64,000 nucleotides of DNA from an uncultured Clostridia bacterium (lineage in GTDB: Bacteria; Bacillota; Clostridia; Oscillospirales; Oscillospiraceae): the NCBI GenBank assembly GCA_930990965.1, contig CAKNRQ010000002.1, forward strand, positions 1 through 64,000. Direction: 5' to 3'. The notes under the pieces are model-generated. The model saw only the letters and a program-made list of their open reading frames with translations, had not been told where the DNA came from and made no database searches. The position numbers and the translations under genes are program-made. Each line of letters begins with the position of its first letter. The first letter of the stretch is position 1. Below are positions 25,490-33,614 of this stretch, one piece after another.

Positions 25490-26724
25490 CCCCCTTCGCT
25501 GAGTTTCCTGACAAATGAATACTCCTCCTGAGCCTGAGGCACAGCCATACCCGGGTCGGCAAACACGCTCCCGCGCAGCACGCTCTGCGCCCCGAAGCGC
25601 TCGCGCAGTGAGTCTATGGCAGCGTCGAGGCGGCGTTGCTTTTCGAGGTAGCGGTAATCCGTAAAGACATCCAACTGCTCATGCGGGGAGTATTCCAGCG
25701 CTTCGGCACGCACTGCCAGGCTTCTTAGCGGGTCCGGCCAGTGGTGGTTGGCGTCCAGCAGGGACATGGATACTGCGGACAATTCACTCACACAGTCGGT
25801 GGCGTGGCCAAGCATTGTACGGCGGCTGATCCAGCTCAGGTCGTGCGCGTCGCGCAGCTCGAGCGTCACTATGCCTGCACGGGCCCCGGCGCGGCGCAAC
25901 CTTGTACTCACGCTTTCGCACAGGCTGACGACCACCGGAAGGGCATCCGAGCGGGAGCGCATGTCGCGCGGGGTCGTGGTGCCGTTGCCGATGCTTTTGG
26001 CCGCAGGATACTCGCCCGGCCGCAGCACTTTGGACGAGTCCCATCCGTTTGCGTAGTCGTGCAGCATCTCCCCCATTTTGCCGAATGCGCTCCTGAGCAG
26101 ATGCCGCGGCATGCAGGCCAGGCCGCCTATGGTGTGTACGCCCATGCGTTCGAGTTTTGCCGTAGTGGCACGGCCGACATAAAGCAGGCTTGAACATGGC
26201 AGAGGCCACACAATTTCACGGTAGTTCTCGCGCGTTATTGCCGTCACGGCGTCCGGTTTTTTGTAGTCCGAACCCAGTTTGGCAAAGGCCTTGTTCCACG
26301 ACACGCCCACGCTCACCGTCAGGCCGAGTTCGCGCTTTACACGCCGCCGTATCTCCTGCGCCGCAGCGAGCCCGTCTTTTACGCAGCCCGTTATATCCAG
26401 CCAGCTCTCATCTATTCCGAAAGGTTCTCTCCTGTCGGTGTAGTCCGCGTATATCTCCTGCACTTTTCGAGAAAAGTAGATATAGCGCTCAAAGTGCGGC
26501 GGTACAATTATTATCTCCGGGCAACAGCGTCTAGCCTCCCAGAGCGTCATTCCTGTCTTTACGCCCGCGCGTTTTGCCGGTTCGCTTTTGGCCAGGACTA
26601 CACCGTGGCGTTTCTCTTCGCTCCCTCCCACTGCCACGGCTTTTCCAACCAGGCTGCTGTCATAAATCTGCTCCACACTGGCATAACAGGCATTGATATC
26701 CGAATGCAAAATAACTCTATCCAT
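25486..26724 (-). CDS. dinB: Y-family DNA polymerase (DinB/Pol IV type)
   Basis: A 412-residue translesion polymerase. HSDINACYASVEQIY holds the first catalytic Asp, and FGIDESWLDITG the paired Asp-Glu; the second position of the first motif is Asn where the usual sequence is DMDAF, which need not matter because the metal ligand Asp is kept. KRHGVVLAKSEPAKRAGVKTGM is the fingers region and LYVGRATTAKLERMGVHTIGGLA the helix-hairpin-helix thumb. No Shine-Dalgarno precedes the ATG; the predicted transcription start is at the ATG itself, inside an 18-bp palindrome. Damage-inducible in many bacteria; no standard LexA box is visible. Confidence 0.9.
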   Translation of the reverse strand: MDRVILHSDINACYASVEQIYDSSLVGKAVAVGGSEEKRHGVVLAKSEPAKRAGVKTGMTLWEARRCCPEIIIVPPHFERYIYFSRKVQEIYADYTDRREPFGIDESWLDITGCVKDGLAAAQEIRRRVKRELGLTVSVGVSWNKAFAKLGSDYKKPDAVTAITRENYREIVWPLPCSSLLYVGRATTAKLERMGVHTIGGLACMPRHLLRSAFGKMGEMLHDYANGWDSSKVLRPGEYPAAKSIGNGTTTPRDMRSRSDALPVVVSLCESVSTRLRRAGARAGIVTLELRDAHDLSWISRRTMLGHATDCVSELSAVSMSLLDANHHWPDPLRSLAVRAEALEYSPHEQLDVFTDYRYLEKQRRLDAAIDSLRERFGAQSVLRGSVFADPGMAVPQAQEEYSFVRKLSEGG

Positions 26725-26760
26725 ATAAGATATATTACTATCTTATATGGATAGAGTCAA
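26715..26760 (-). promoter_or_regulatory. dinB promoter inside an 18-bp perfect palindrome
   Basis: Minus strand TTGACT (26760-26755), 17-bp spacer, TAATAT (26737-26732). Perfect inverted repeat: arms of 18 bp at 26715-26732 and 26739-26756 (CTCTATCCATATAAGATA and complement), 6-base centre. It covers the -10 box, the transcription start and the first codons. Confidence 0.75.
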
Positions 26761-26767
26761 GTCAAAA

Positions 26768-27406
26768 TTATCCTATTAAGAGTTTTTCTAACTCAGAGGT
26801 ATCTCTTGCCACGACAATCGCGCCCTCGCGTTCCAGCTCGCCTGGCTCGGCATAGCCCCAGGCAACGCCGATACACGGGATGTCACAGCGCTTGGCGCCG
26901 CGCACGTCATTGTCACGGTCGCCTATCATGACGGCGCCGTCGTGGCCGAACTGGTCGAGCAGTTCGGAGATCACTTCCCACTTCTGTCCGCGCCTGCCGT
27001 CAAACTCGCTGCCGAGCACGGCGTCGAACAGGCCGCCCAGACCGTGCCTTTCGAGTATGTCCACGGTAAAGGCGGTGGGCTTGCCGGTTGCCACGGCTAC
27101 ATTGGCACCGTGGGCCTTAAGCTTCTGCACGAGCTCCGGCACGCCGGGATATACGCTGCACTCATCGAGACCGTTTACGCGATAGCGCTCACGGTACTTG
27201 GCCGTCATGGCCTTTGCAGTCTCCTCATCCACATTATAGCGTTTGGCAAAGGTGTCGGTCAGCGGCGGGCCGACAAACTCTCTAAGGGCCTGCCAGTCCG
27301 GTTCGTGGTATCCGAAGGCCTCTGCCGCATACTGCACGGACTTCATTATTCCCTCGCCGGTATCAAACACCGTACCGTCAAAATCAAAGAGTATGGTCTT
27401 ATACAA
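26768..27406 (-). CDS. HAD-family hydrolase, phosphoglycolate-phosphatase-like
   Basis: A 212-residue HAD hydrolase. KTILFDFDGTVFDTGEG is motif I; VAVATGKPTAF motif II; motif III Lys lies in GRRGQKWEVI and motif IV is MIGDRDNDVRGAKRCDIPCIGVAWGYA. A helical cap follows motif I, as in phosphoglycolate phosphatase/PpaX. The TTG at 27406 is taken as start because GAGGTGAG lies 4 bases upstream and the upstream in-frame segment shows no homology. Substrate is unknown. Confidence 0.85.
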   Translation of the reverse strand: MYKTILFDFDGTVFDTGEGIMKSVQYAAEAFGYHEPDWQALREFVGPPLTDTFAKRYNVDEETAKAMTAKYRERYRVNGLDECSVYPGVPELVQKLKAHGANVAVATGKPTAFTVDILERHGLGGLFDAVLGSEFDGRRGQKWEVISELLDQFGHDGAVMIGDRDNDVRGAKRCDIPCIGVAWGYAEPGELEREGAIVVARDTSELEKLLIG

Positions 27407-27510
27407 GCTTCTCACCTCAGTGGGATTATATCCGCTGTAACCACCGCTGTCAATCACGCGCTCATTCGCATAGTTTAATACGAAGTCTATATGAAAACGA
27501 GGTAAACGCT

Positions 27511-28581
27511 ATGGAAAGCACCCACACCACATGGTTTCTCGGCTCCAACTCTGCCCGCGGCTTTCACTCGCTCTACAACGGATTTTGCTCCGGCGACGGA
27601 GATTTCCTGCGCGTCATAAAAGGCGGTCCCGGCACCGGCAAGAGCAGCTTTATGCGCGCCATCGGCAAAGCCGCCGAAGATGCCGGGCACTTTGTAGAGT
27701 ACATCATATGCTCCGGCGACCCGGACTCGCTCGACGGGATATACATTCCGGACTTTCACCTGGGCTACGCCGACGGCACCGCCCCGCATGTACTTGACCC
27801 GGATGTCTTTGCGGCAGACGGCGACTATTTAAATATAGGCGAGCACTGCGCCGCTGGCGGCGCGTTCTCAATGGGGAACGAACTGCGGGAGCTGAACGCC
27901 GGCTATAAGCTCCACTACAGGCGTGCCTATGAGCTGCTCGCCGCCGCGGCATCGGTTTCTCCCGCACTGACCATGTCATATGTCTCAGGCGAAGAGCGCG
28001 CTGCCGCCTGCTCACGTGCCGCCGGCATAGCCGCCAGGGAGCTGCCCAAATCCGGCTCCAAGCTGGGCCGCGGTCCCATCCGGCGCTTCCTCGGCGGTCT
28101 CACTTGCAAGGGCCGGTATCTGGCAGCGGACACTCTGGCCCAGCTCTGCCCGAGGCTGTTCCTGCTGGACAACCGCACAGGTTTGGGCTTTGAATTCACG
28201 GGCGAACTCGCGCGCCAAGCCCAAGAGCGCAAACTCGATGCCATAATATGCCCGCACTGGCTGTGCCCAGAGCGCATTGAGGCCGTTATTTTCCCCGAGC
28301 TCGGTCTCGGCTATGCCGCTGTAGACCTGCTGGCCGCTTATCCGGAACAGCACCGCCGCCTGCACCTGGACCGCATGGTCAGCGCCGAGACGCTCCGTGC
28401 CCTGCGTCCGCAGCTGCGCGAGGACGAGAAGATAGAAGAGCGCCTGCTGGTGCGTGCCGGGCAGTGCCTGGCCGCGGCAAAAGCCGTGCACGACCAGCTC
28501 GAGGCAGTCTACCGCCCCTATGTGGACTTTGAAGCCCTGAACAGGGCCGTAGAAAGCGAAAAGCGCAGGATTGGCCTTTGA
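27511..28581 (+). CDS. P-loop ATPase of the PRK06851 type
   Basis: A 356-residue protein with the Walker A motif VIKGGPGTGKSSFMRAIGKAA near residue 37, followed by YIICSGDPDSLDGIYIPDF and a long helical region. A second nucleotide-binding-like part (FLLDNRTGLGFEFTGELA, AVIFPELGLGYAAVDL) lies in the C-terminal half. It resembles a conserved Clostridia family of duplicated ATPases with unknown function (PRK06851). Shine-Dalgarno ACGAGG precedes the ATG. Divergent from the HAD gene and closed by a strong terminator, so monocistronic. Confidence 0.7.
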   Translation: MESTHTTWFLGSNSARGFHSLYNGFCSGDGDFLRVIKGGPGTGKSSFMRAIGKAAEDAGHFVEYIICSGDPDSLDGIYIPDFHLGYADGTAPHVLDPDVFAADGDYLNIGEHCAAGGAFSMGNELRELNAGYKLHYRRAYELLAAAASVSPALTMSYVSGEERAAACSRAAGIAARELPKSGSKLGRGPIRRFLGGLTCKGRYLAADTLAQLCPRLFLLDNRTGLGFEFTGELARQAQERKLDAIICPHWLCPERIEAVIFPELGLGYAAVDLLAAYPEQHRRLHLDRMVSAETLRALRPQLREDEKIEERLLVRAGQCLAAAKAVHDQLEAVYRPYVDFEALNRAVESEKRRIGL

Positions 28582-28587
28582 AAAAAC

Positions 28588-28625
28588 GGCCCGCCCGGCA
28601 ACTCGCCGGACGGGCCAAACTTTTT
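28588..28625. terminator. bidirectional terminator
   Basis: A 12-bp stem with one mismatch (GGCCCGCCCGGC / GCCGGACGGGCC), TTTTT on the plus side and TTTTTT on the minus side, between convergent genes. Confidence 0.88.
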
Positions 28626-28646
28626 ATTTAGCGCATTCATTGCAGC

Positions 28647-29444
28647 CTACTCTTTACGGGCAACAAACGAATGGATAAACACGTATCCGTACACAATTAG
28701 CGTAAAACTGAGAAGATACTTCAGTGTTACGCACAACCTGTACTGTACAAAATAGTCATCCGGAAAAATATTGAGTGGAGCAAGGATCAACACGAGCATC
28801 ACGCACAGCATACACCAGTGTGTCCAGCGGACAGCTATGTACGTGTTCCGGTATATCCATATTCCAGACGCCGTCAGGCATACACCACAGAGCATCAGTG
28901 CAGCATAAATTATTCCGCGCAACACGGAACCGCCTCCTGCCAGTAACGCTTCTATGTCGTAGAAGCCAACCCCGGTGCCAATCTCAAGATACACGAATAC
29001 CGGCACGTACACTGAAACGAAACACCAGAAGGCCAGATGCCGCCGGGCCTTAAAACAGGCAATTCCGCACAGTATGAGCGGCGAGCACCAGAGCGCCGCC
29101 CACGGCAAGCTGACGCCCAGCAGCATAAACACTATAGCTATCACGCCTCCCACGATGACGAGCACCAGGCCCGCTACATATCTTGCTTTTGGAGTCCCGG
29201 TCTGTTTATCTCTCTCAAGTGCGGCCGCGTCCCCGGCCTCAGTTTCCCTCCTGCCGTATACTAACTCATCGAGCGTCACGCCGAAGAGTCCGGACATGGC
29301 CGTGAGCTTTTCAAGCTCCGGCGTCGCTGAACCGGTCTCCCACTTTGAAACCGACTGTCTGGACACGCCCAAGCGTGCCGCGAGTTCGTCCTGTGAAAGA
29401 CCTGCGTCAATTCGGAGAGCGCGTATGTTTTCGTTCAGAGTCAA
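28647..29444 (-). CDS. XRE-family regulator with membrane domain
   Basis: A 265-residue protein. Residues 3-60 are a Cro/CI helix-turn-helix (ENIRALRIDAGLSQDELAAR, GVSRQSVSKWETGSATPE). From about residue 90 there are six or seven hydrophobic segments, so it is a membrane-tethered regulator, a common Firmicute design with unknown signals. The TTG at 29444 is taken as start: GGAGGG lies 6 bases upstream and it begins at the conserved domain; the upstream in-frame extension overlaps the predicted promoter (-10 at 29472-29467). Confidence 0.82.
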   Translation of the reverse strand: MTLNENIRALRIDAGLSQDELAARLGVSRQSVSKWETGSATPELEKLTAMSGLFGVTLDELVYGRRETEAGDAAALERDKQTGTPKARYVAGLVLVIVGGVIAIVFMLLGVSLPWAALWCSPLILCGIACFKARRHLAFWCFVSVYVPVFVYLEIGTGVGFYDIEALLAGGGSVLRGIIYAALMLCGVCLTASGIWIYRNTYIAVRWTHWCMLCVMLVLILAPLNIFPDDYFVQYRLCVTLKYLLSFTLIVYGYVFIHSFVARKE

Positions 29445-29466
29445 CTTTCTCCCTCCCTCACGCAGT

Positions 29467-29495
29467 ATGTTACCAATTGGAAGTTCAAAAGTCAA
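29467..29495 (-). promoter_or_regulatory. promoter of XRE membrane regulator
   Basis: Minus strand TTGACT (29495-29490), 17-bp spacer, TAACAT (29472-29467), 23 bp before the TTG start codon. Confidence 0.65.
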
Positions 29496-29505
29496 TCAAG
29501 CCGAC

Positions 29506-29542
29506 TTTGAATCGCCGCAACCAATGGTTGCGGCGATTCAAA
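29506..29542. repeat. 37-bp near-perfect palindrome
   Basis: Arms of 18 bp, TTTGAATCGCCGCAACCA (29506-29523) and its exact complement (29525-29542), with one central base. It lies just upstream of the XRE promoter and 126 bp beyond the CoA-transferase stop, at the border where the sequence becomes AT-rich. Without a T tail it is a poor terminator; an operator or the terminator of the CoA-transferase operon are both possible. Confidence 0.75.
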
Positions 29543-29667
29543 ACATGCGAAAATCTACAAACCTTTTCAATTTTAGACTTTGTTTATGGCTGTAATCATT
29601 TCCTTGTTCGCTGTACTATAAGTGAGATAACTCAAGTTTTTGCTCCAATATTAAACGTACTGCAAAA

Positions 29668-31230
29668 CTACAGAACAATGCCAATTTTTTCGTCCCTAAA
29701 AAGACGGCTATCCATAAGTTTAAGCTCTGAAGAGATAAGCGGTCTAAACTCCATGTGTGAGAGGATATCACGCTCAAGGTCCACACCAGGAGCTATTTCA
29801 ATTAGCTTTATACCCTCCTCGGAAAGGCAGAAAACTGCCCGCTCCGTTATGTAGAGTACGTTTTGACCCGTCTCTCTTGCGTAATCTGCCGAGAAAGTTA
29901 TTTGCTCCACTTTTTTGACAAACTTAACTCCTGTACCGTCGGAAACTATGTTGAGGCATCCATCCACTATATCCAGAGTAGGCTTTGTAGCAGTAAATCC
30001 ACCCATAAAGCATACGTTTTTTGTGCTCTGCGTTATATTTATAAACCCGCCAGGGCCTGCACAACTTTTACCAAAGCGAGATACATTGACATTACCATGT
30101 TCGTCAACCTGAGCTAAGCCCAAGAAAGCAGCATCCAGTCCACCACCATCATAAAAGTCAAAGTTGTCTTGGATGGAGTATATATTCTCCGGGTTGGTAG
30201 CACACCCAAAACCCAGCCCTTCGACAGGCACTCCCCCCAAAGGGCCAGATTCAAGAGACAATATAACGGCATCTGCAATTCCCTCTTCGTTAGCCACACT
30301 GCCTATACCTGAAGGAATACCAATACCAAGATTTATAACACTTCCTCTCTTGAGCTCCAAAGCGCCTCTTCTCGCTATAACCTTTCTCATATTAAGCGGC
30401 ATAGCAGGTATATCTTTTACCGGAATTTTAATCTCACCGGTATATTCAGGATGGTACCTATCTACCGCATAGTTTTGTCTGTGAGTATCCGGACTTGATA
30501 CAACTACATAGTCTACAATGGAGTGATTAATTGTTACCTCTCGAGTTGGTATGCTGCCTCTCTCGAGAATAGCCTCCACCTGTACAATGACTATGCCTCC
30601 GTTGTTGTGAGCTGCCATTGCCATTTGCAGTTGATTTTCCTGCATATCCTCACGCTTGAGTGAAATGTTGCCGTCTTGGTCTGCATAACTCGCACGTATT
30701 ATGCATACGTCTATTGGTACAGTACGGTAAAACATATAATCCTTACCGTCTATATTCATAACAGTTGCAAGTTCTCTCCCCTGTGACCTAGCACGTTCAT
30801 TGACTGCACACCCTTCCACACGCGGATCTGCGTAGGTATGGATACCAACCCTAGTGATTACGCCGGGTTTGCCGCTAGCAGCGGCTCTAAGCATGTTTAC
30901 TACAACACCTAATGGCAATGCGTATCCGGCTATTTTGTTCTCAGAGACAAGCCTGTCCATTTTTGCTGAGTTCTTGTAGTGCCCTGCAATAAGCGTATCT
31001 ATGAGCCCTTCAGCGGCGAGGTGGTTATGGCCTATGGGATCAGGCTTGTTATTCCCTGTGCAAATTCCTGAAAATACAGTTATTCCTCTCGGATGCCCCT
31101 CCTGTGCATACCGTTCTTCTATGCCAAGCAACAGCTCGTCTGGAGCGCTGTGAGCACCGAACCCGCCTATACCTAATGTTATTCCATCTTTTATAAGCGA
31201 GGCCGCTTCTCTCCGGGTAACTATTTTCAA
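29668..31230 (-). CDS. acetate/propionate-type (family I) CoA-transferase
   Basis: A 520-residue fused two-domain CoA-transferase. The first half starts TRREAASLIKDGITLGIGGF, with GICTGNNKPDPIGHNHLAAE; the second half has INLGIGIPSGIGSVANEEGI and LSLESGPLGGVPVEG, where the Glu of ESG forms the CoA thioester. Close to propionate CoA-transferase/YdiF. It would pass CoA from the acyl-CoA made by the ferredoxin oxidoreductase to another acid such as acetate. The TTG at 31230 has AAAGGAG 8 bases upstream; sequence upstream in frame crosses an intercistronic hairpin and shows no homology. Confidence 0.88.
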   Translation of the reverse strand: MKIVTRREAASLIKDGITLGIGGFGAHSAPDELLLGIEERYAQEGHPRGITVFSGICTGNNKPDPIGHNHLAAEGLIDTLIAGHYKNSAKMDRLVSENKIAGYALPLGVVVNMLRAAASGKPGVITRVGIHTYADPRVEGCAVNERARSQGRELATVMNIDGKDYMFYRTVPIDVCIIRASYADQDGNISLKREDMQENQLQMAMAAHNNGGIVIVQVEAILERGSIPTREVTINHSIVDYVVVSSPDTHRQNYAVDRYHPEYTGEIKIPVKDIPAMPLNMRKVIARRGALELKRGSVINLGIGIPSGIGSVANEEGIADAVILSLESGPLGGVPVEGLGFGCATNPENIYSIQDNFDFYDGGGLDAAFLGLAQVDEHGNVNVSRFGKSCAGPGGFINITQSTKNVCFMGGFTATKPTLDIVDGCLNIVSDGTGVKFVKKVEQITFSADYARETGQNVLYITERAVFCLSEEGIKLIEIAPGVDLERDILSHMEFRPLISSELKLMDSRLFRDEKIGIVL

Positions 31231-31256
31231 CTTATCAGCTCCTTTGATTACATCAG

Positions 31257-31283
31257 AGGAGGCCGCCGATATGGCGGCCTCCT
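31257..31283 (-). terminator. intercistronic hairpin before CoA-transferase gene
   Basis: Perfect 11-bp stem (AGGAGGCCGCC / GGCGGCCTCCT, loop of 5) between the transporter stop and the CoA-transferase Shine-Dalgarno. The T run lies on the plus-strand side, so on the minus strand it is more likely a partial attenuator or mRNA stabiliser. Confidence 0.5.
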
Positions 31284-31313
31284 TTTTATATGAGGGGTTT
31301 GAGTTGGGGAATT

Positions 31314-32714
31314 CTAAATGATGCCCAAAGAGCGGCCAGCCAAAATAAATGCGGCGCATATGGGAATCCATATGATTGATATAACCAGTCCTGGCTTGGC
31401 CATTTCCGGCAGCTTCCAATAACCGTAGCCGTAAGTAGTAAGTGGAATGGGATCAAGGGGAATAATGAAAACTGCGGAAGCGGTAAATCCAAGGGGAAGC
31501 ACCAGATACAGTGGATTAACCCCTATTGTCGTAGCCAGCACGCAAACTATTGGAACACAAACAGAAAGGACTGCATTAGCCACAGGTACCAGTATATGGC
31601 TGAAGATGCCAAAAGCAGTTATGACAACAAGTATTACGAACAAGGACGAATCTACCAAGCCGCCGAGGCATAGATCGCTGAGCCATTCCGCAGCCCCCTG
31701 TGTACTTAGTATCATTGCCAACGCGTTGGCTGAACCCATCAGGAGGATAGAATCCCAGCTTATAGCACTTTTGGCCTTGTCCCAAGTCATAAGATCCATG
31801 CCCGGAAGGAAGAATACGCATACAGCAAGAAGCGAAGCAAACGCAGTCTCTATGCCAGTCATCGATTGAGTAACCCAAAGGATAAGCACACAGGCAAAGA
31901 TAACAAGGAACTTCTTCTCATCCCTAGTCATAGGGCCTAATTCATGCTTTTTTTGCTTGATATTTCCAAAGCCTTTTACATGGTCAATTTCCGGCTTGAA
32001 AATAAGGCTGATTACTATCCATGCAATAAAGGTAAGTACTATGGCCATTGGGTATCCTATGGCTGTCCACTGCAAAAAGGTGATGTTTTCGCCGCCGATA
32101 TTGTTTAGCAGGTTGATAGTAAGTATATTCAGGCCGCTGCCAGCCGGAGTAGCTATGCCACCAATTGCGGCAGAGATGGGAATTCCTATCATTACTGCCT
32201 TGCCAAATTTGCTTTTACCCGGCTCACAGCCGCTCTCCTGGAGCATTGGGTATGCTATTCCCGCCAATATTATACAGGTTGGAATGTCAACCAGAATAGA
32301 GGAAATAAGGCATCCGCACAGCATAAGGGACAGCAATACGTTTTTACTTTTGGAGCCAAACATGGGCGTAATATAAAGCGAAATTCTATAGCCCAAACCG
32401 GTGTCAATAAACACTTTGGCAATTATAAGTGCACCCATGACGAAGAACATGGTTGCTATACCAAAGTTCTGCAAAACGGAGTTCGTATCCTGTATGCCCA
32501 AAAGCGCGGGAAGGAACATAAGGAAGCAGGAAGATATGCCCACAGGTATGAATTCTGTTACCCAGACATACACGCAGACTATCATAAGTAATATGGCCTT
32601 CCAGCCCGCATCAGTCAAGCCGCTTGGGGGAGTTATCATACTGGCGACTATGTAAAAAATTATCGCTACTGCGAGCTCAATATAGACTTTTGTCGGAGAC
32701 GTCTTTTTGCTCAT
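31314..32714 (-). CDS. DASS-family (SLC13-like) anion:sodium symporter
   Basis: A 466-residue, 11-13-helix transporter. ILVDIPTCIILAGIAYPML and the SNT-like hairpins (IGGIATPAGSGLNILTINLL, VANAVLSVCVPIVCVLA) match the divalent anion symporters that import succinate, citrate, tartrate or sulfate with sodium. It sits between the ferredoxin oxidoreductase genes and the CoA-transferase on one strand, so its substrate is probably the 2-oxo acid or dicarboxylate that feeds them. Confidence 0.87.
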   Translation of the reverse strand: MSKKTSPTKVYIELAVAIIFYIVASMITPPSGLTDAGWKAILLMIVCVYVWVTEFIPVGISSCFLMFLPALLGIQDTNSVLQNFGIATMFFVMGALIIAKVFIDTGLGYRISLYITPMFGSKSKNVLLSLMLCGCLISSILVDIPTCIILAGIAYPMLQESGCEPGKSKFGKAVMIGIPISAAIGGIATPAGSGLNILTINLLNNIGGENITFLQWTAIGYPMAIVLTFIAWIVISLIFKPEIDHVKGFGNIKQKKHELGPMTRDEKKFLVIFACVLILWVTQSMTGIETAFASLLAVCVFFLPGMDLMTWDKAKSAISWDSILLMGSANALAMILSTQGAAEWLSDLCLGGLVDSSLFVILVVITAFGIFSHILVPVANAVLSVCVPIVCVLATTIGVNPLYLVLPLGFTASAVFIIPLDPIPLTTYGYGYWKLPEMAKPGLVISIIWIPICAAFILAGRSLGII

Positions 32715-32741
32715 AGTTTTCTCCCTTCTCTTTAATAGCTT

Positions 32742-33614
32742 TTACATACCTGCCAGCTTTTCCAGGTACATATACCTTTCAACAAAGTGTTGCCCTGCAT
32801 TAGTCAGTTCTTCTTTACTTGCACTTTTAAAGCGTTTCTGCATTGAAAAATACTTGTCTGCATTCCCCAAATCCACAGGACGGCGTCCGAGAGTTACCTT
32901 TCCGTTTTCATATTCAAGCAGTACCCAGGCACCACAATTGATAGCCTCTCTTGCTACTTCCACCGTCTTTGCAGATGGATAGCCCCAACCAGTCGGGCAA
33001 GGGCTCATGACGTGAAGCACTCTGCAGCCCACTATATCGCGCGCCTTCTGTATTTTTTTGCGTAGATCGGGTATGTTGGCAATGGATGCAGTAGCTGCAT
33101 ATGGGACATGGTGTGCCATTACTATTTGAATAAGGTCCTTATTATTTACCTTCTTACCAGCAGGTGTGGTAGTCGTCGAAGCCGCAAGTGGCGTAGAGCT
33201 GCTGCCCTGTATACCAGTGTTCATATAGGCCTCATTGTCATAGCATATGTAGAGTATATTTTCGTTTCTCTCCATAGCACCGCTGAGCGACTGAAGGCCT
33301 ATGTCTACTGTTCCACCGTCACCGGCTATTGCAACCACTTTCGTATGGTTATTTCCCTGATGTTTAAATCCGTTTGCTATACCGGAAGCAATAGCAGCTG
33401 AGTTTTCCAGGTTACCCTGAATACCGGGTACTGTTACCGATGCCTCCGGTCCCGTGCCAGAAAACTGCGCGGCGCAGCCTGGAGGCACAACCAGGACGGT
33501 ATCCTCTCCCATTATCTCCAAAACATTTCGGAAAATAACATCTATCATACAGCCCTGGCAAGTGCTAATTCCAGGCGATACTGCACCCTTAGGTTGTACT
33601 TTGTATGTCAGCAT
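32742..33614 (-). CDS. 2-oxoacid:ferredoxin oxidoreductase, beta subunit
   Basis: A 290-residue thiamine-diphosphate subunit. GISTCQGCMIDVIFRNVLEI carries the CxxC of the iron-sulfur site; GDGGTVDIGLQSLSGAMERN followed by YICYDNEAYMNTG is the TPP/Mg motif. In the PorABDC family it oxidises pyruvate or a branched 2-oxo acid to acyl-CoA while reducing ferredoxin. It overlaps the alpha gene by 7 bp. Which oxo acid is used cannot be read here. Confidence 0.9.
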   Translation of the reverse strand: MLTYKVQPKGAVSPGISTCQGCMIDVIFRNVLEIMGEDTVLVVPPGCAAQFSGTGPEASVTVPGIQGNLENSAAIASGIANGFKHQGNNHTKVVAIAGDGGTVDIGLQSLSGAMERNENILYICYDNEAYMNTGIQGSSSTPLAASTTTTPAGKKVNNKDLIQIVMAHHVPYAATASIANIPDLRKKIQKARDIVGCRVLHVMSPCPTGWGYPSAKTVEVAREAINCGAWVLLEYENGKVTLGRRPVDLGNADKYFSMQKRFKSASKEELTNAGQHFVERYMYLEKLAGM

